From: Sedimentitalea sp041224545
GTDB taxonomy: Bacteria > Pseudomonadota > Alphaproteobacteria > Rhodobacterales > Rhodobacteraceae
Assembly (NCBI RefSeq): GCF_041224545.1
Contig: NZ_JBGFGP010000166.1
Span: 62,001-126,000 of the forward strand
Length of the DNA stretch: 64,000 nucleotides
Reading direction: 5' to 3'
Within the stretch, counting starts at the first letter, position 1, and every line of letters begins with the position of its first letter. A model generated the notes under the pieces. That model was not told the DNA's origin, made no database searches, and saw only the letters and a program-made list of their open reading frames with translations. Positions 1 to 9,478 of the stretch are shown one piece after another. The translations under genes and the position numbers were made by a program.

Positions 1-936
1 CAGGGTATCGAGCGCCTTGTCCGATTGATCGGCGAGGCGTTCGGACAGGTTCAGGCGGCTGGACAGGTGTTGTACCAGCCGTGCGGGGATATGGCGTGAC
101 AGTTCCGTGCCGAGTTGTCGGCGGCCTTCGCTCTGACGCTGGCGCCGCAAGATGTCGAGAAGCGGGAGATCGGGGACGAGGTTCACGATGATGTCTTCGC
201 CCTCGCGCCAGTAGGAGGAAAGTTGCAGAATGGCGGGGCCTGAGAGGCCGCGATGGGTGAAGAGCAGTGCCTCGTCAAAGCTGGTGCGATGGTTGGACAG
301 GCGGGCCGGCAGGGAGACCCCAGAGAGATCGGAGAACCGGCCGTCCGGAAAGGTCAACGGTACGAGGGCGGGGCGGGTTTCGGTGACCGGTAGGTCGAAT
401 TGCGCGGCGATGTCATAGGCCAGACCGGTGGCTCCCATCTTCGGGATCGACCTGCCGCCGGTGGCGAGTACGAGGGTCTTGCAGTCGATGTCGTGCCGGG
501 TGCCTTCGCGATCAAGCCCCACCGCGAAGCCGGTTTCCGTCTTGCGCAGCTGCCTGAGCGTGGTCTGCAACCAGAGCGTTGTACCGGATCGTTCGATTTC
601 GGTGAGCAGCATGGCGATGATCTGCCTGGCCGATCCGTCGCAGAACAATTGGCCCAGCGTCTTTTCATGCCACGCGATGTGGTGTCGTTGCACGAGATCG
701 AGAAAATCCCACTGGGTATAGCGCGCGAGGGCGGATTTTGCGAAATGCGGGTTTTCCGACAGAAAGTTCTCCGGCCCCGCATGAAGATTGGTGAAGTTGC
801 AGCGCCCGCCGCCGGAAATGCGGATTTTTTCGCCCGGTGCGCGGGCGTGGTCGACGAGCAACACGTTGGGGCCGGCATGGGCCGCGCACATCAGACCGGC
901 GGCACCGGCCCCGAGGATCACGGTATCAAATTCCAT
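1..936 (-). CDS. HI0933-family NAD(P)/FAD flavoprotein (3' end beyond window)
   Basis: The reverse strand opens with an ATG at 936 and stays open to the window edge, giving about 312 residues; family members are near 390, so the C-terminus is missing. The N-terminus carries the Rossmann fingerprint GAGAAG (residues 9-14), followed by the family hallmark GGGRCNFTN and a later LATGGRSIPKMGATG segment, typical of HI0933/YhiN aminoacetone-oxidase-like flavoproteins. These bind FAD; their physiological substrate is unsettled. The gene diverges from ftsW, which starts 129 bp away, so the spacer should hold promoters for both. The function beyond FAD-dependent oxidoreductase is not visible in the sequence. 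Confidence 0.85.
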   Translation of the reverse strand, partial: MEFDTVILGAGAAGLMCAAHAGPNVLLVDHARAPGEKIRISGGGRCNFTNLHAGPENFLSENPHFAKSALARYTQWDFLDLVQRHHIAWHEKTLGQLFCDGSARQIIAMLLTEIERSGTTLWLQTTLRQLRKTETGFAVGLDREGTRHDIDCKTLVLATGGRSIPKMGATGLAYDIAAQFDLPVTETRPALVPLTFPDGRFSDLSGVSLPARLSNHRTSFDEALLFTHRGLSGPAILQLSSYWREGEDIIVNLVPDLPLLDILRRQRQSEGRRQLGTELSRHIPARLVQHLSSRLNLSERLADQSDKALDTL

Positions 937-1064
937 ACCCGCCGGTTGGCGCGGATTGCCGCCAAAGGCAAGAGGAAGAGACTGGCCTGATGCCTGTTTT
1001 TGCTGTAGCCTCGCGACACAGACCCCGCAAAGGGGCGTGATGAGGCAGAAAACGGCGGTAATCC

Positions 1065-2231
1065 ATGACCGAGATGGTGTATGGCGCGGTCCCCGAGCGG
1101 GCCGGTGATCCTATTCTTCCAAAATGGTGGCGGACCATCGACAAGTGGTCGATGTCCTGTGTCCTTATCCTGTTCGTGATCGGGTTGTTGCTGGGGCTTG
1201 CGGCCTCGCCGCCGCTTGCGGCGCGCAACGGGTTCGAACCGTTCCACTATGTCAGCCGGCAGGCGGTGTTCGGCGGCCTTGCGCTGATCGCGATGCTGCT
1301 GACCTCGATGATGTCGCCGACGGTTGTGCGGCGGCTGGCGGTGCTGGGTTTTCTTGCGGCCTTTGTCGGGCTGGCGTTTCTGCCGCTTCTGGGGACCGAT
1401 TTCGGCAAGGGCGCGGTGCGCTGGTACAGCCTCGGCTTTGCCAGTGTGCAACCCTCTGAATTTCTCAAGCCCGGCTTTATCGTGGTCGGTGCGTGGATGC
1501 TTGCCGCGAGTCAGGAGATCAACGGTCCACCGGGTACGGCCTGGTCCTTTACACTGTGCGTCGCGATCGTCCTGATGCTGGCGTTGCAGCCGGATTTCGG
1601 GCAGGCCTGTCTGGTGCTGTTCGGCTGGGGCGTCATGTATTTCGTGGCCGGTGCGCCGATGATCCTGCTGGTCGGTATGGCGGGGCTGGTCATATTGGGC
1701 GGCACGCTTGCCTATTCCAATTCCGAACATTTCGCCCGGCGCATCGACGGCTTTCTGAACCCGGATGTCGATCCGACGACACAGCTCGGTTACGCCACCA
1801 ACGCGATCCGTGAAGGCGGATTGTTCGGCGTCGGCGTGGGTGAGGGCCAGGTGAAATGGTCGCTGCCCGATGCCCATACGGATTTCATCGTGGCCGTGGC
1901 TGCCGAGGAATACGGGCTGGTGCTCGTGCTGATCATAATCGCGCTTTATGCAAGCATCGTCGTGCGCTCGCTGCTGCGGTTGATGCGCGAGCGGGATCCC
2001 TTCATCCGGCTGGCGGGAACCGGGCTGGCCTGCATCTTTGGCGTGCAGGCGATGATCAACATGGGGGTCGCGGTGCGGTTGCTTCCGGCCAAGGGGATGA
2101 CCCTGCCGTTTGTGAGCTACGGTGGCTCGTCGCTGATCGCCGGGGGAATCGCGGTCGGCATGTTGCTGGCGTTTACCCGCACCCGCCCACAGGGCGAGTT
2201 TGCCGATCTCTTGCGGGGGCGCGGCAGATGA
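1065..2231 (+). CDS. ftsW: Lipid II flippase / SEDS protein FtsW
   Basis: A 388-residue polytopic membrane protein of the SEDS family (FtsW/RodA/SpoVE), the septal peptidoglycan polymerase that works with its cognate PBP. About ten hydrophobic segments follow a roughly 25-residue cytoplasmic N-terminus. Diagnostic signatures are the central region near PDFGQ and the C-terminal FVSYGGSSLIAGG near residue 349. It is the first gene of the division cluster in this window, and its TGA overlaps the murG ATG (ATGA), so the two are translationally coupled. FtsW is preferred over RodA because murG, murC and murB follow directly. Confidence 0.95.
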   Translation: MTEMVYGAVPERAGDPILPKWWRTIDKWSMSCVLILFVIGLLLGLAASPPLAARNGFEPFHYVSRQAVFGGLALIAMLLTSMMSPTVVRRLAVLGFLAAFVGLAFLPLLGTDFGKGAVRWYSLGFASVQPSEFLKPGFIVVGAWMLAASQEINGPPGTAWSFTLCVAIVLMLALQPDFGQACLVLFGWGVMYFVAGAPMILLVGMAGLVILGGTLAYSNSEHFARRIDGFLNPDVDPTTQLGYATNAIREGGLFGVGVGEGQVKWSLPDAHTDFIVAVAAEEYGLVLVLIIIALYASIVVRSLLRLMRERDPFIRLAGTGLACIFGVQAMINMGVAVRLLPAKGMTLPFVSYGGSSLIAGGIAVGMLLAFTRTRPQGEFADLLRGRGR

Positions 2232-3322
2232 GCCGTCCGCTCCTGATGATGGCGGCGGGCGGCACCGGCGGGCACATGTTTCCGGCGCAGGCGCTGGCCG
2301 AGGCGATGTTGCAGCGGGGCTGGCGGGTCAAGCTGTCGACCGATGCGCGGGGCGCGCGCTATACCGGTGGCTTTCCGCACTCGACCGAGATCACCGAGGT
2401 GAATAGCGCGACATTCGCGCGCGGGGGATTTGCCGCCAAGGCGATGGTCGCGCCGCGGATCGCGTCGGGCGTCGCGGGCGCGATGTTGCAGATGCGCCGT
2501 GATCGCCCCGACGTTGTGGTGGGATTTGGCGGCTATCCGTCGATTCCGGCGCTCGGGGCGGCGCTGTTGCTCAGGTTGCCGCGGATGATCCACGAGCAGA
2601 ACGGTGTTCTGGGGCGGGTCAACCAGGTGTTTTCGACCCGTGTGGCCTGTGTCGGCTGCGGTGTCTGGCCGACCGAACTGCCCGAAGGGGCCAATGGCAT
2701 ACATGTGGGCAACCCGGTGCGGGCGGCGGTGCTCAACCGGGCGGGGGCGTCCTATATTCCGCCGGGTGACTATCCCATGTCGCTGCTGGTGATGGGGGGC
2801 AGTCAGGGCGCGCGCATTCTCTCGGATGTGGTGCCGGATGCGATCGTTGCCCTGCCAGATCCGATCCGCAGGCATCTGCGGGTCAGCCATCAGGCGCGCC
2901 CCGAGGATATCGACCGGGTCGCGGCGCGCTATGCGGCCAATGGCATTGACGCCGATGTGCAGCCCTTTTTTCAGGATGTTCCGCGCCGGATGAGCGAAGC
3001 CCAGCTGGTGATAAGCCGCGCCGGGGCGTCGTCGATTGCCGATCTCACGGTGATTGGACGGCCTTCGATCCTGATCCCGTTTGCGGCGGCGGCAGGGGAT
3101 CACCAGACCGCGAATGCGCGCGGGCTGGTCGAGGCGGGGGCCGCGATCATGATCCCCGAGCGCGCGCTTGCGGTGCAGAGCCTGGCCGAACAGATGACGG
3201 CGATTCTGGAAAACCCGCGGGCGGCGACACAGATGACGCAGGCGGCACTGGGCGCGGGTGCGCCGGACGCGACAGAGCGTCTTGTTGCGCTGGTCAGCGA
3301 ATTGGCACAAAGGACAGAGTGA
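2228..3322 (+). CDS. murG: UDP-GlcNAc:undecaprenyl-PP-MurNAc-pentapeptide GlcNAc transferase MurG
   Basis: A 364-residue GT28 enzyme that adds GlcNAc to lipid I to make lipid II on the inner face of the membrane. Residues 11-16 are the glycine-rich GGTGGH loop, HEQNGVLGRVN follows in the N-domain, and GGSQGAR and GDHQTANA mark the UDP-GlcNAc site of the C-domain. The frame is open far upstream inside ftsW, but the ATG at 2228 overlaps the ftsW stop by 4 bp and gives the normal family N-terminus, so it is taken as the start. murC follows after a short gap. Confidence 0.95.
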   Translation: MSRPLLMMAAGGTGGHMFPAQALAEAMLQRGWRVKLSTDARGARYTGGFPHSTEITEVNSATFARGGFAAKAMVAPRIASGVAGAMLQMRRDRPDVVVGFGGYPSIPALGAALLLRLPRMIHEQNGVLGRVNQVFSTRVACVGCGVWPTELPEGANGIHVGNPVRAAVLNRAGASYIPPGDYPMSLLVMGGSQGARILSDVVPDAIVALPDPIRRHLRVSHQARPEDIDRVAARYAANGIDADVQPFFQDVPRRMSEAQLVISRAGASSIADLTVIGRPSILIPFAAAAGDHQTANARGLVEAGAAIMIPERALAVQSLAEQMTAILENPRAATQMTQAALGAGAPDATERLVALVSELAQRTE

Positions 3323-3347
3323 ACTCATGATGGATGGAAGCCCGGTT

Positions 3348-4745
3348 ATGAATGCAGCCACCAAACTCCCCCTCGATGTCGGGCCGATCCACTTTGTCGG
3401 CATCGGCGGCATCGGCATGTCGGGTATCGCCGAGGTCTTGCTGAATCACGGGTACCGGGTGCAGGGATCGGATCTCAAGGCGTCCAGGATCACCGACCGG
3501 CTGGCACAGCTCGGGGCCGAGGTCAGCATCGGGCAACGGGCCGAGAATCTCGGCGCGGCCGAGGTGGTGGTCATCTCATCCGCGATCAAGCGGGGCAATG
3601 CCGAACTGGACGAGGCGCGCAAGCGCGGTCTGCCGGTGGTGCGCCGCGCCGAGATGCTGGCCGAACTGATGCGGCTGAAATCCAATGTCGCCGTCGCCGG
3701 GACTCACGGCAAGACCACGACCACCACGATGATGGCCGAACTGATGGTCGCCGGGCATTTCGACCCGACGGTGATCAATGGCGGTATCATCCATGCCTAT
3801 GGCTCGAACGCGCGGATGGGACAGGGCGAATGGATGGTGGTCGAGGCCGATGAAAGCGACGGCACCTTCAACCGCCTGCCCGCGACCATCGCCATCGTGA
3901 CAAACATCGACCCCGAACACATGGAACATTGGGGCGACTTCGAAAAGCTGCGCGACGGGTTCAACGAATTCGTGTCCAACATTCCGTTCTACGGCGTCGC
4001 GGTGTGCTGTACCGATCACCCGGAGGTTCAGGCGCTGGTTGGTCGGATTACCGACCGCCGCGTGGTGACATACGGGTTCAACACCCAGGCCGATGTGCGC
4101 GCGGTAAACCTGAGCTACAAGGCCGGTGTCGCCCATTTCGACATCCAGCTTCAGGGCGAGGACAAGGTGATCGAGGGCTGCACGTTGCCGATGCCGGGCG
4201 ATCACAACGTGTCCAACGCGCTTGCCGCCGTTGCGGTTGCCCGTCACCTGGGAATGAAGACCGATGAAATCCGGGCCGCCCTCGCCGCGTTTGGCGGCGT
4301 CAACCGCCGCTTTACCAAGGTCGATGAAGTGGATGGGGTGACCATCATTGACGATTACGGCCATCACCCGGTCGAAATCGCCGCGGTCCTGAAGGCTGCG
4401 CGTCAGGCCACCGAAGGACGCGTCATCGCGGTGCATCAGCCGCACCGTTACAGCCGCCTGCGTGATCTGTTCGAGGATTTCTGCGGCTGCTTCAACGATG
4501 CGGATGTCGTTGCGATCGCCGAGGTTTTCGCCGCTGGCGAAGAGCCGGTCGAGGGGGCGAGCCGGGATGATCTCGTTGCGGGGCTGATCCGGCACGGACA
4601 CCGGCATGCGCGGGCGCTGATGGATGAACCGGATCTTGAACGGTTGGTCCGCGAGCAGGCACGTCCCGGAGACATGGTTGTCTGCCTCGGTGCGGGCACC
4701 ATCAGCGCATGGGCCAATAACCTGCCGGATCGTCTGCGCGGGTGA
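3348..4745 (+). CDS. murC: UDP-N-acetylmuramate--L-alanine ligase MurC
   Basis: Adds L-Ala to UDP-MurNAc, the first step of stem-peptide assembly. The 465-residue product has the Mur ligase layout: an N-terminal UDP-binding loop GIGGIGMSG (residues 18-26), an ATP loop GTHGKTTTTT, a central EADESDGTF, and the C-terminal domain with DDYGHHPVE and HQPHRYSRL. The frame is open from 3258, inside murG. The ATG at 3348 (N-terminus MNAATKLP) has GGATGGAAG just upstream and matches the usual family start; the ATGs at 3327 and 3330 are alternatives adding six or seven residues. It lies in the dcw operon. Confidence 0.94.
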   Translation: MNAATKLPLDVGPIHFVGIGGIGMSGIAEVLLNHGYRVQGSDLKASRITDRLAQLGAEVSIGQRAENLGAAEVVVISSAIKRGNAELDEARKRGLPVVRRAEMLAELMRLKSNVAVAGTHGKTTTTTMMAELMVAGHFDPTVINGGIIHAYGSNARMGQGEWMVVEADESDGTFNRLPATIAIVTNIDPEHMEHWGDFEKLRDGFNEFVSNIPFYGVAVCCTDHPEVQALVGRITDRRVVTYGFNTQADVRAVNLSYKAGVAHFDIQLQGEDKVIEGCTLPMPGDHNVSNALAAVAVARHLGMKTDEIRAALAAFGGVNRRFTKVDEVDGVTIIDDYGHHPVEIAAVLKAARQATEGRVIAVHQPHRYSRLRDLFEDFCGCFNDADVVAIAEVFAAGEEPVEGASRDDLVAGLIRHGHRHARALMDEPDLERLVREQARPGDMVVCLGAGTISAWANNLPDRLRG

Positions 4746-4895
4746 CGTTTCGGAAAGTGACTGCATTTGTATCGTATTTCGGGCCATGCGGGATTGCACT
4801 TTGCAATTGCAGGCGGCAATAGCGTGCCCATGTTTTACCGGGCATGCCATGTATATCGTGGGGAGCCCGACGGTGAGGCGATTGAGGACTGGAAA

Positions 4896-5159
4896 ATGCC
4901 ACTGTCCCTGACGCTCGCGGCACTCTGGGCGCTGGTTGCAAATGTGCTGGCATTATTGCCGAGTCGCGACAACCACTGGCGGCGGGCTTACGCGCTGATC
5001 GCTGCCGGTATTCCGATCCTGGGTCTTGTCACCTATGAGAATGGCCCCTGGGCCGGACTGATCGCGCTGGTGGCGGGGATGTCCGTGCTGCGCTGGCCGG
5101 TGATCTGCGTGATCCGCTGGGTCCGGTGGAAATCGTTTGGGATGCGTGATCATGGTTGA
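4896..5159 (+). CDS. DUF2484 family small membrane protein
   Basis: An 87-residue protein that is mostly hydrophobic, with about three short membrane segments separated by basic patches (SRDNHWRR, RWVRWKS). It sits between murC and murB, and its stop overlaps the murB ATG by 8 bp. I recognise the sequence type and its place as the DUF2484 family found in this slot in Rhodobacterales. The frame is open from 4767 but the ATG at 4896, preceded by a purine-rich GGAAA, gives the normal length. The function is unknown; the constant position in the murein cluster suggests a role in envelope synthesis or division. Confidence 0.8.
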   Translation: MPLSLTLAALWALVANVLALLPSRDNHWRRAYALIAAGIPILGLVTYENGPWAGLIALVAGMSVLRWPVICVIRWVRWKSFGMRDHG

Positions 5160-6084
5160 CCTTACCACTGCACCGATACGCGGGCGGCTGACGGCGGACC
5201 GGCCGCTGGCCGATTTGACATGGCTGCGCGTCGGCGGGCCTGCGGACTGGCTGTTTCAGCCGGCCGATGCCGAGGATCTGTCTGCGTTTCTGGCATGGCT
5301 CGACCCGAATGTGACCGTGTTCCCGATGGGGGTCGGCTCGAACCTGATCGTTCGCGACGGGGGGATTCGCGCGGTGGTGATCCGGCTTGGTCGCGGGTTC
5401 AACGGCATCGGGATCAGGGGCGATCTGGTGACCGCCGGTGCTGCGGCGCTGGATGCCCATGTGGCACGCAAGGCGGCGGATGCGGGGCTCGACCTGACCT
5501 TTCTGCGGACCATCCCCGGCAGCATCGGAGGCGCGGTGCGGATGAATGCCGGATGCTATGGCAGCTATGTCGCCGATCATCTGGTGTCGGCGCGCGTGGT
5601 GCTGCGCGACGGCACGATCGCGACCCTGACACCGGATCACCTGAATCCGCGCTATCGGCAAACCGATCTGCCCGAAGGCGCGGTTCTGATCGATGCGACG
5701 TTGCGGGCCGGGGCCGGGGATTCCGCCGAACTGCATGCCCGTATGGCGGCGCAGCTGCGCAAACGCGATGAAACCCAACCGACCAGGGACCGCAGCGCCG
5801 GATCGACTTTTCGCAACCCCGCCGGATTCTCCAGCACCGGGCGGGCCGATGACGTGCATGACCTGAAGGCCTGGAAAGTGATCGACGACGCCGGAATGCG
5901 CGGCGCGCGGCGTGGCGGCGCGCAGATGAGCGAGAAGCACTCGAATTTCCTGATCAATGCGGGCGGGGCCAGTGCCGCCGACCTTGAAGGACTGGGCGAA
6001 GAGGTGCGAAAAAAGGTTTACGATTCCAGCGGGATCACGCTAGAGTGGGAAATCATGCGGGTCGGTGAACCCGTAGCGAGCTGA
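5152..6084 (+). CDS. murB: UDP-N-acetylenolpyruvoylglucosamine reductase MurB
   Basis: A 310-residue FAD enzyme that reduces UDP-GlcNAc-enolpyruvate to UDP-MurNAc. Visible signatures are TWLRVGGPADWLF at the N-terminus, VGSNLIVRDGG (FAD-binding loop), LRTIPGSIGGAVRMNAGCYG (central catalytic region), the proton-donor region GSTFRNP, and SEKHSNFLIN near the C-terminus. The ATG at 5152 overlaps the DUF2484 gene; an in-frame ATG at 5137 is less likely. About 100 bp separate it from ddl, with no clear terminator. Confidence 0.95.
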   Translation: MVDLTTAPIRGRLTADRPLADLTWLRVGGPADWLFQPADAEDLSAFLAWLDPNVTVFPMGVGSNLIVRDGGIRAVVIRLGRGFNGIGIRGDLVTAGAAALDAHVARKAADAGLDLTFLRTIPGSIGGAVRMNAGCYGSYVADHLVSARVVLRDGTIATLTPDHLNPRYRQTDLPEGAVLIDATLRAGAGDSAELHARMAAQLRKRDETQPTRDRSAGSTFRNPAGFSSTGRADDVHDLKAWKVIDDAGMRGARRGGAQMSEKHSNFLINAGGASAADLEGLGEEVRKKVYDSSGITLEWEIMRVGEPVAS

Positions 6085-6186
6085 AGACCCCGAACATATC
6101 CGGACAGGCAAGAACACGGGTGTGAAATAATCGGGTAAATTGAAAAACACCGGCCGCCAAAGGCACGGGAAATCGAGGCGCTAGTC

Positions 6187-7107
6187 GTGGGTCAGTCGAG
6201 CAGGACACCCCGGACAGTTGCGGTATTGATGGGCGGACCCTCTGCCGAGCGCGAGGTGTCGTTGTCCACCGGGCGCGAATGCGCAACCGCTCTGCGGGAC
6301 GAAGGATTTGAAGTAACCGAACTCGATGCGGGCGCGGACCTGTGCGAGCGTCTGCGCGCCTTGTCGCCCGATGTCGTTTTCAATGCCCTGCATGGGCGGT
6401 GGGGCGAAGATGGCTGTGTGCAGGGTCTGCTGGAGTGGCTGGGGCAACCCTATACGCATTCCGGCGTTCTGGCCTCGGCACTGGCGATGGACAAGCAGCG
6501 CAGCAAGGAATATTTCCGCGCCGCCGGGTTGCCCGTTGTCGAAAGCCTGATCTGCGATCGCGACGAAGCGCGAGCGCGCCATGTGATGGCGACGCCCTAC
6601 GTGGTCAAACCCAACAACGAAGGGTCTTCGGTCGGCGTCTATCTGGTACATGAAGAGTCCAATGGCCCGCCGCAGCTCTCCGACGATATGCCGGCCGAGG
6701 TGATGGTCGAAACATTCGTGCCGGGGCGCGAGCTGACGGCGACGGTGATGGGGGATCGGGCGCTGACCGTGACCGACATTCTCACCGATGGCTGGTATGA
6801 TTATGACGCCAAGTACAAGCCCGGTGGATCGCGGCATGTTGTGCCCGCCGACATTCCGTCCGAGATTTTCGATCTGTGCATGGATTACGCGTTGCGCGCG
6901 CACGCGGCGCTTGGCTGCAAGGGAATCAGTCGCACCGATTTCAGATGGGACGAAGCGCGCGGTGCGCAGGGTCTGTTCCTGCTGGAGACCAACACGCAGC
7001 CAGGCATGACCCCGACATCGCTCAGCCCCGAACAGGCCGAGGTGACGGGGATCGGGTTCGGCGCGCTGTGCCGCTGGCTGGTCGAGGACGCATCATGCAA
7101 CCGGTAG
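6187..7107 (+). CDS. ddl: D-alanine--D-alanine ligase
   Basis: An ATP-grasp ligase of 306 residues that makes the D-Ala-D-Ala terminus of the stem peptide. Signatures are VLMGGPSAEREVSL at the N-terminus, HGRWGEDGCVQGLLE, the ATP-binding KPNNEGSSVGV, EFVPGRELT-like (FVPGRELTATVMG), and the C-terminal LETNTQPGMT that binds Mg and substrate. The start is a GTG; the first in-frame ATG would remove part of the conserved N-terminal strand. The ftsQ ATG overlaps the end of the gene by 13 bp. The cluster position supports the B-type housekeeping ligase. Confidence 0.94.
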   Translation: MGQSSRTPRTVAVLMGGPSAEREVSLSTGRECATALRDEGFEVTELDAGADLCERLRALSPDVVFNALHGRWGEDGCVQGLLEWLGQPYTHSGVLASALAMDKQRSKEYFRAAGLPVVESLICDRDEARARHVMATPYVVKPNNEGSSVGVYLVHEESNGPPQLSDDMPAEVMVETFVPGRELTATVMGDRALTVTDILTDGWYDYDAKYKPGGSRHVVPADIPSEIFDLCMDYALRAHAALGCKGISRTDFRWDEARGAQGLFLLETNTQPGMTPTSLSPEQAEVTGIGFGALCRWLVEDASCNR

Positions 7108-7967
7108 CGCCGACACCGCGCGATCCCGCGCCATCGCGCATGCGCTACCGCATGCAGCGCTGGATGCTGACGCCAGGCATCCGGACCGCGTTGCGCATCG
7201 GGGTTCCTCTGGTCATCGTGGTCGGGACCGCGGGCGGCTACCTGGCCGATCAGACGCGTCGTGACGGGCTGATGCAAAAGTTCAGCGAGTTGCGCACCAG
7301 CATCGAGGAACGCCCGGAATTCATGGTCGGGCTGATGGCCATCGACGGCGCTTCGCCGAGCCTGTCGGACGACATCCGGGAAGCCGTGCCGCTGGATTTC
7401 CCGGTCAGTTCCTTCGATCTCGACCTCGAACAGATCCGCACCGAAATTGCCGGACTCGATCCGGTCAGGAATGCCAGCGTCCGCATTCGCCCCGGCGGGG
7501 TGCTCCAGGTCGATGTGATCGCGCGCACGCCGGCGATTATCTGGCGGACCCGCAACGGCGTCGAACTGCTGGACCGGACAGGCGCGCATATCGACATGAT
7601 CGGCAGCCGCCTTGAGTATCCCGATCTTGCCGTGATCGCGGGCGAGGGCGCGGATCAGGTGGTGCCAGAGGCGCTGGCGCTGATCCAGGCCGCGGAACCG
7701 TTGGGCGATCGTCTTCGCGGGCTGGTGCGGGTTGGCGAGCGCCGCTGGGACGTGGTGCTCGACCGCGATCAGCGCATCCTGTTGCCCCCCGATCGCCCGG
7801 TGCGGGCGCTTGAACGGGTGATCGCGCTGAGCGAGGCGCAGGACATGCTCGAGCGCGACGTCGCCGTGGTCGATCTGCGGCTCGAGTCGCGGCCGACCCT
7901 GAGAATGACATCGGACGCCGTCGAGAACTGGTGGCGGATTCGGGAAATCAACGGAAGCGGGCAGTAA
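7095..7967 (+). CDS. ftsQ: Cell division protein FtsQ
   Basis: A bitopic division protein of 290 residues that links the cytoplasmic and periplasmic parts of the divisome. A basic cytoplasmic tail (residues 1-35) is followed by one membrane segment (about 36-53), then a POTRA-like domain containing FDLDLEQIRTEIAGLDPVRNASVR and the beta domain with ARTPAIIWRTRNGVELLDRTG. The ATG at 7095 lies inside the end of ddl; the frame is open further upstream but that would only extend into ddl. ftsA follows after 3 bp. Confidence 0.93.
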   Translation: MQPVAPTPRDPAPSRMRYRMQRWMLTPGIRTALRIGVPLVIVVGTAGGYLADQTRRDGLMQKFSELRTSIEERPEFMVGLMAIDGASPSLSDDIREAVPLDFPVSSFDLDLEQIRTEIAGLDPVRNASVRIRPGGVLQVDVIARTPAIIWRTRNGVELLDRTGAHIDMIGSRLEYPDLAVIAGEGADQVVPEALALIQAAEPLGDRLRGLVRVGERRWDVVLDRDQRILLPPDRPVRALERVIALSEAQDMLERDVAVVDLRLESRPTLRMTSDAVENWWRIREINGSGQ

Positions 7968-7970
7968 CCA

Positions 7971-9305
7971 ATGGCGGATTTCTATCACACACAGCGGGCG
8001 ATGCGGCAAATGCGGCGACAGGCGCTGCAACGTGGCGTGATCGCCATTCTGGATGTCGGAAGCTCCAAGACAGCCTGCCTCGTACTGCGATTCGACGGGC
8101 CGGAGCAGTTGAGCGAGGACAATTCCATCGGCTCGCTGGCGGGGCAATCCGCGTTCCGCGTAATCGGGGCCGCGACAACGCGGGCGCGGGGGGTGCAGTT
8201 TGGTGAGATCACCGCGATGCAGGAAACCGAGCGGGCCATCCGCACGGCGGTGCAGGCGGCACAGAAGATGGCGGATATCCGGGTGGATCATGTCATCGCC
8301 TGTTTCTCGGGGGCGAGCCCGCGCAGCTATGGGCTCGATGCCCAGATCGAACTCGAGGGTCAGGTGGTGACCGAGGCCGAGGTCGCCCGCGTCCTCGCCG
8401 CCTGTGACGTGCCGGAATACGGTTCGGGGCGCGAGGTACTGCATGCGCAGCCCGTCAATTTCGCGCTGGATCACCGTTCGGGTCTGATCGATCCGCGTGG
8501 GCAGCTGGGGCAAGCGCTGTCGGTCGATATGCACATGCTGACGGTGGACGCCGACGCGGTGCAGAATCTCGTGCATTGCGTCAAGCGCTGTGATCTCGAG
8601 CTTGCCGGTATCGCCAGTTCGGCCTACGCCAGCGGCATCTCGGCGCTCGTCGAGGATGAACAGGAGCTTGGCGCGGCCTGTGTCGACATGGGGGGCGGAT
8701 CGACCGGGGTTTCCATCTTCATGAAGAAACACATGATCTATGCCGACAGTGTCCGCATGGGGGGCGATCATGTCACCGCTGACATTTCCATGGGGCTTGG
8801 CATCCCGGCGAGCAATGCCGAGCGTATCAAGACCTTTTATGGCGGGGTTCACGCCACCGGAATGGATGATCGCGAACTGATCGAAATCGGCGGCGATACC
8901 GGCGATTACGAACATGATCGCCGCACCGTCAGTCGCGCCGAACTGATCGGCATCATGCGTCCGCGCGTCGAGGAAATTCTCGAAGAGGTCCGCGTGCGTC
9001 TGGACGCGGCCGGGTTCGAGCACCTGCCCAGTCAGCAGATCGTTCTGACGGGCGGCGGAAGCCAGATACCGGGGCTTGACGGGTTGGCCAGCCGCATTCT
9101 CGGCCAGCAGGTGCGGCTGGGGCGTCCGCTGCGTGTACATGGCCTGCCGCAGGCCGCCACCGGCCCCGGATTCGCCAGTGCGGTGGGGCTCGCCCTGTTC
9201 GCGGCGCACCCGCAGGACGAGTGGTGGGATTTCGAAATTCCCGTTGACCGCTATCCGGCAAGGTCGTTTCGGCGTGCCGTGAAGTGGTTCCGGGACAATT
9301 GGTGA
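7971..9305 (+). CDS. ftsA: Cell division protein FtsA
   Basis: An actin-like ATPase of 444 residues that tethers FtsZ filaments to the membrane. It has the phosphate-1 loop AILDVGSSKTACLV (residues 25-38), the 1C subdomain, the phosphate-2 region VDMGGGSTGVSIF, and the adenosine loop TGGGSQIPGL. The C-terminal tail SFRRAVKWFRDNW is a basic amphipathic membrane-targeting helix. The gene starts 3 bp after ftsQ. A 173-bp spacer precedes ftsZ, enough for a separate ftsZ promoter, although I cannot point to one with certainty. Confidence 0.95.
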   Translation: MADFYHTQRAMRQMRRQALQRGVIAILDVGSSKTACLVLRFDGPEQLSEDNSIGSLAGQSAFRVIGAATTRARGVQFGEITAMQETERAIRTAVQAAQKMADIRVDHVIACFSGASPRSYGLDAQIELEGQVVTEAEVARVLAACDVPEYGSGREVLHAQPVNFALDHRSGLIDPRGQLGQALSVDMHMLTVDADAVQNLVHCVKRCDLELAGIASSAYASGISALVEDEQELGAACVDMGGGSTGVSIFMKKHMIYADSVRMGGDHVTADISMGLGIPASNAERIKTFYGGVHATGMDDRELIEIGGDTGDYEHDRRTVSRAELIGIMRPRVEEILEEVRVRLDAAGFEHLPSQQIVLTGGGSQIPGLDGLASRILGQQVRLGRPLRVHGLPQAATGPGFASAVGLALFAAHPQDEWWDFEIPVDRYPARSFRRAVKWFRDNW

Positions 9306-9478
9306 CCGCTAGATATTGCTCGACACGCGACATTGGGCGGAAACACGCGCGAAATGGTCCATATTTTGGGGTGTTTTTGCGTTTTTGTGGTGACGTCAGG
9401 CCCTATGGCAGCTAAGGTCGTGACAATTGGACGAAAAAATACCCGCGAACGTGGGTCGGCAGAACAGGCGGAACTCAA

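Noticed and set aside
6885..9209. A 774-codon reverse-strand open frame opposite ftsQ and ftsA
   Set aside because: A shadow caused by high GC at third codon positions; it reads as Arg/His/Gln-rich sequence with no domain and lies over two certain genes.
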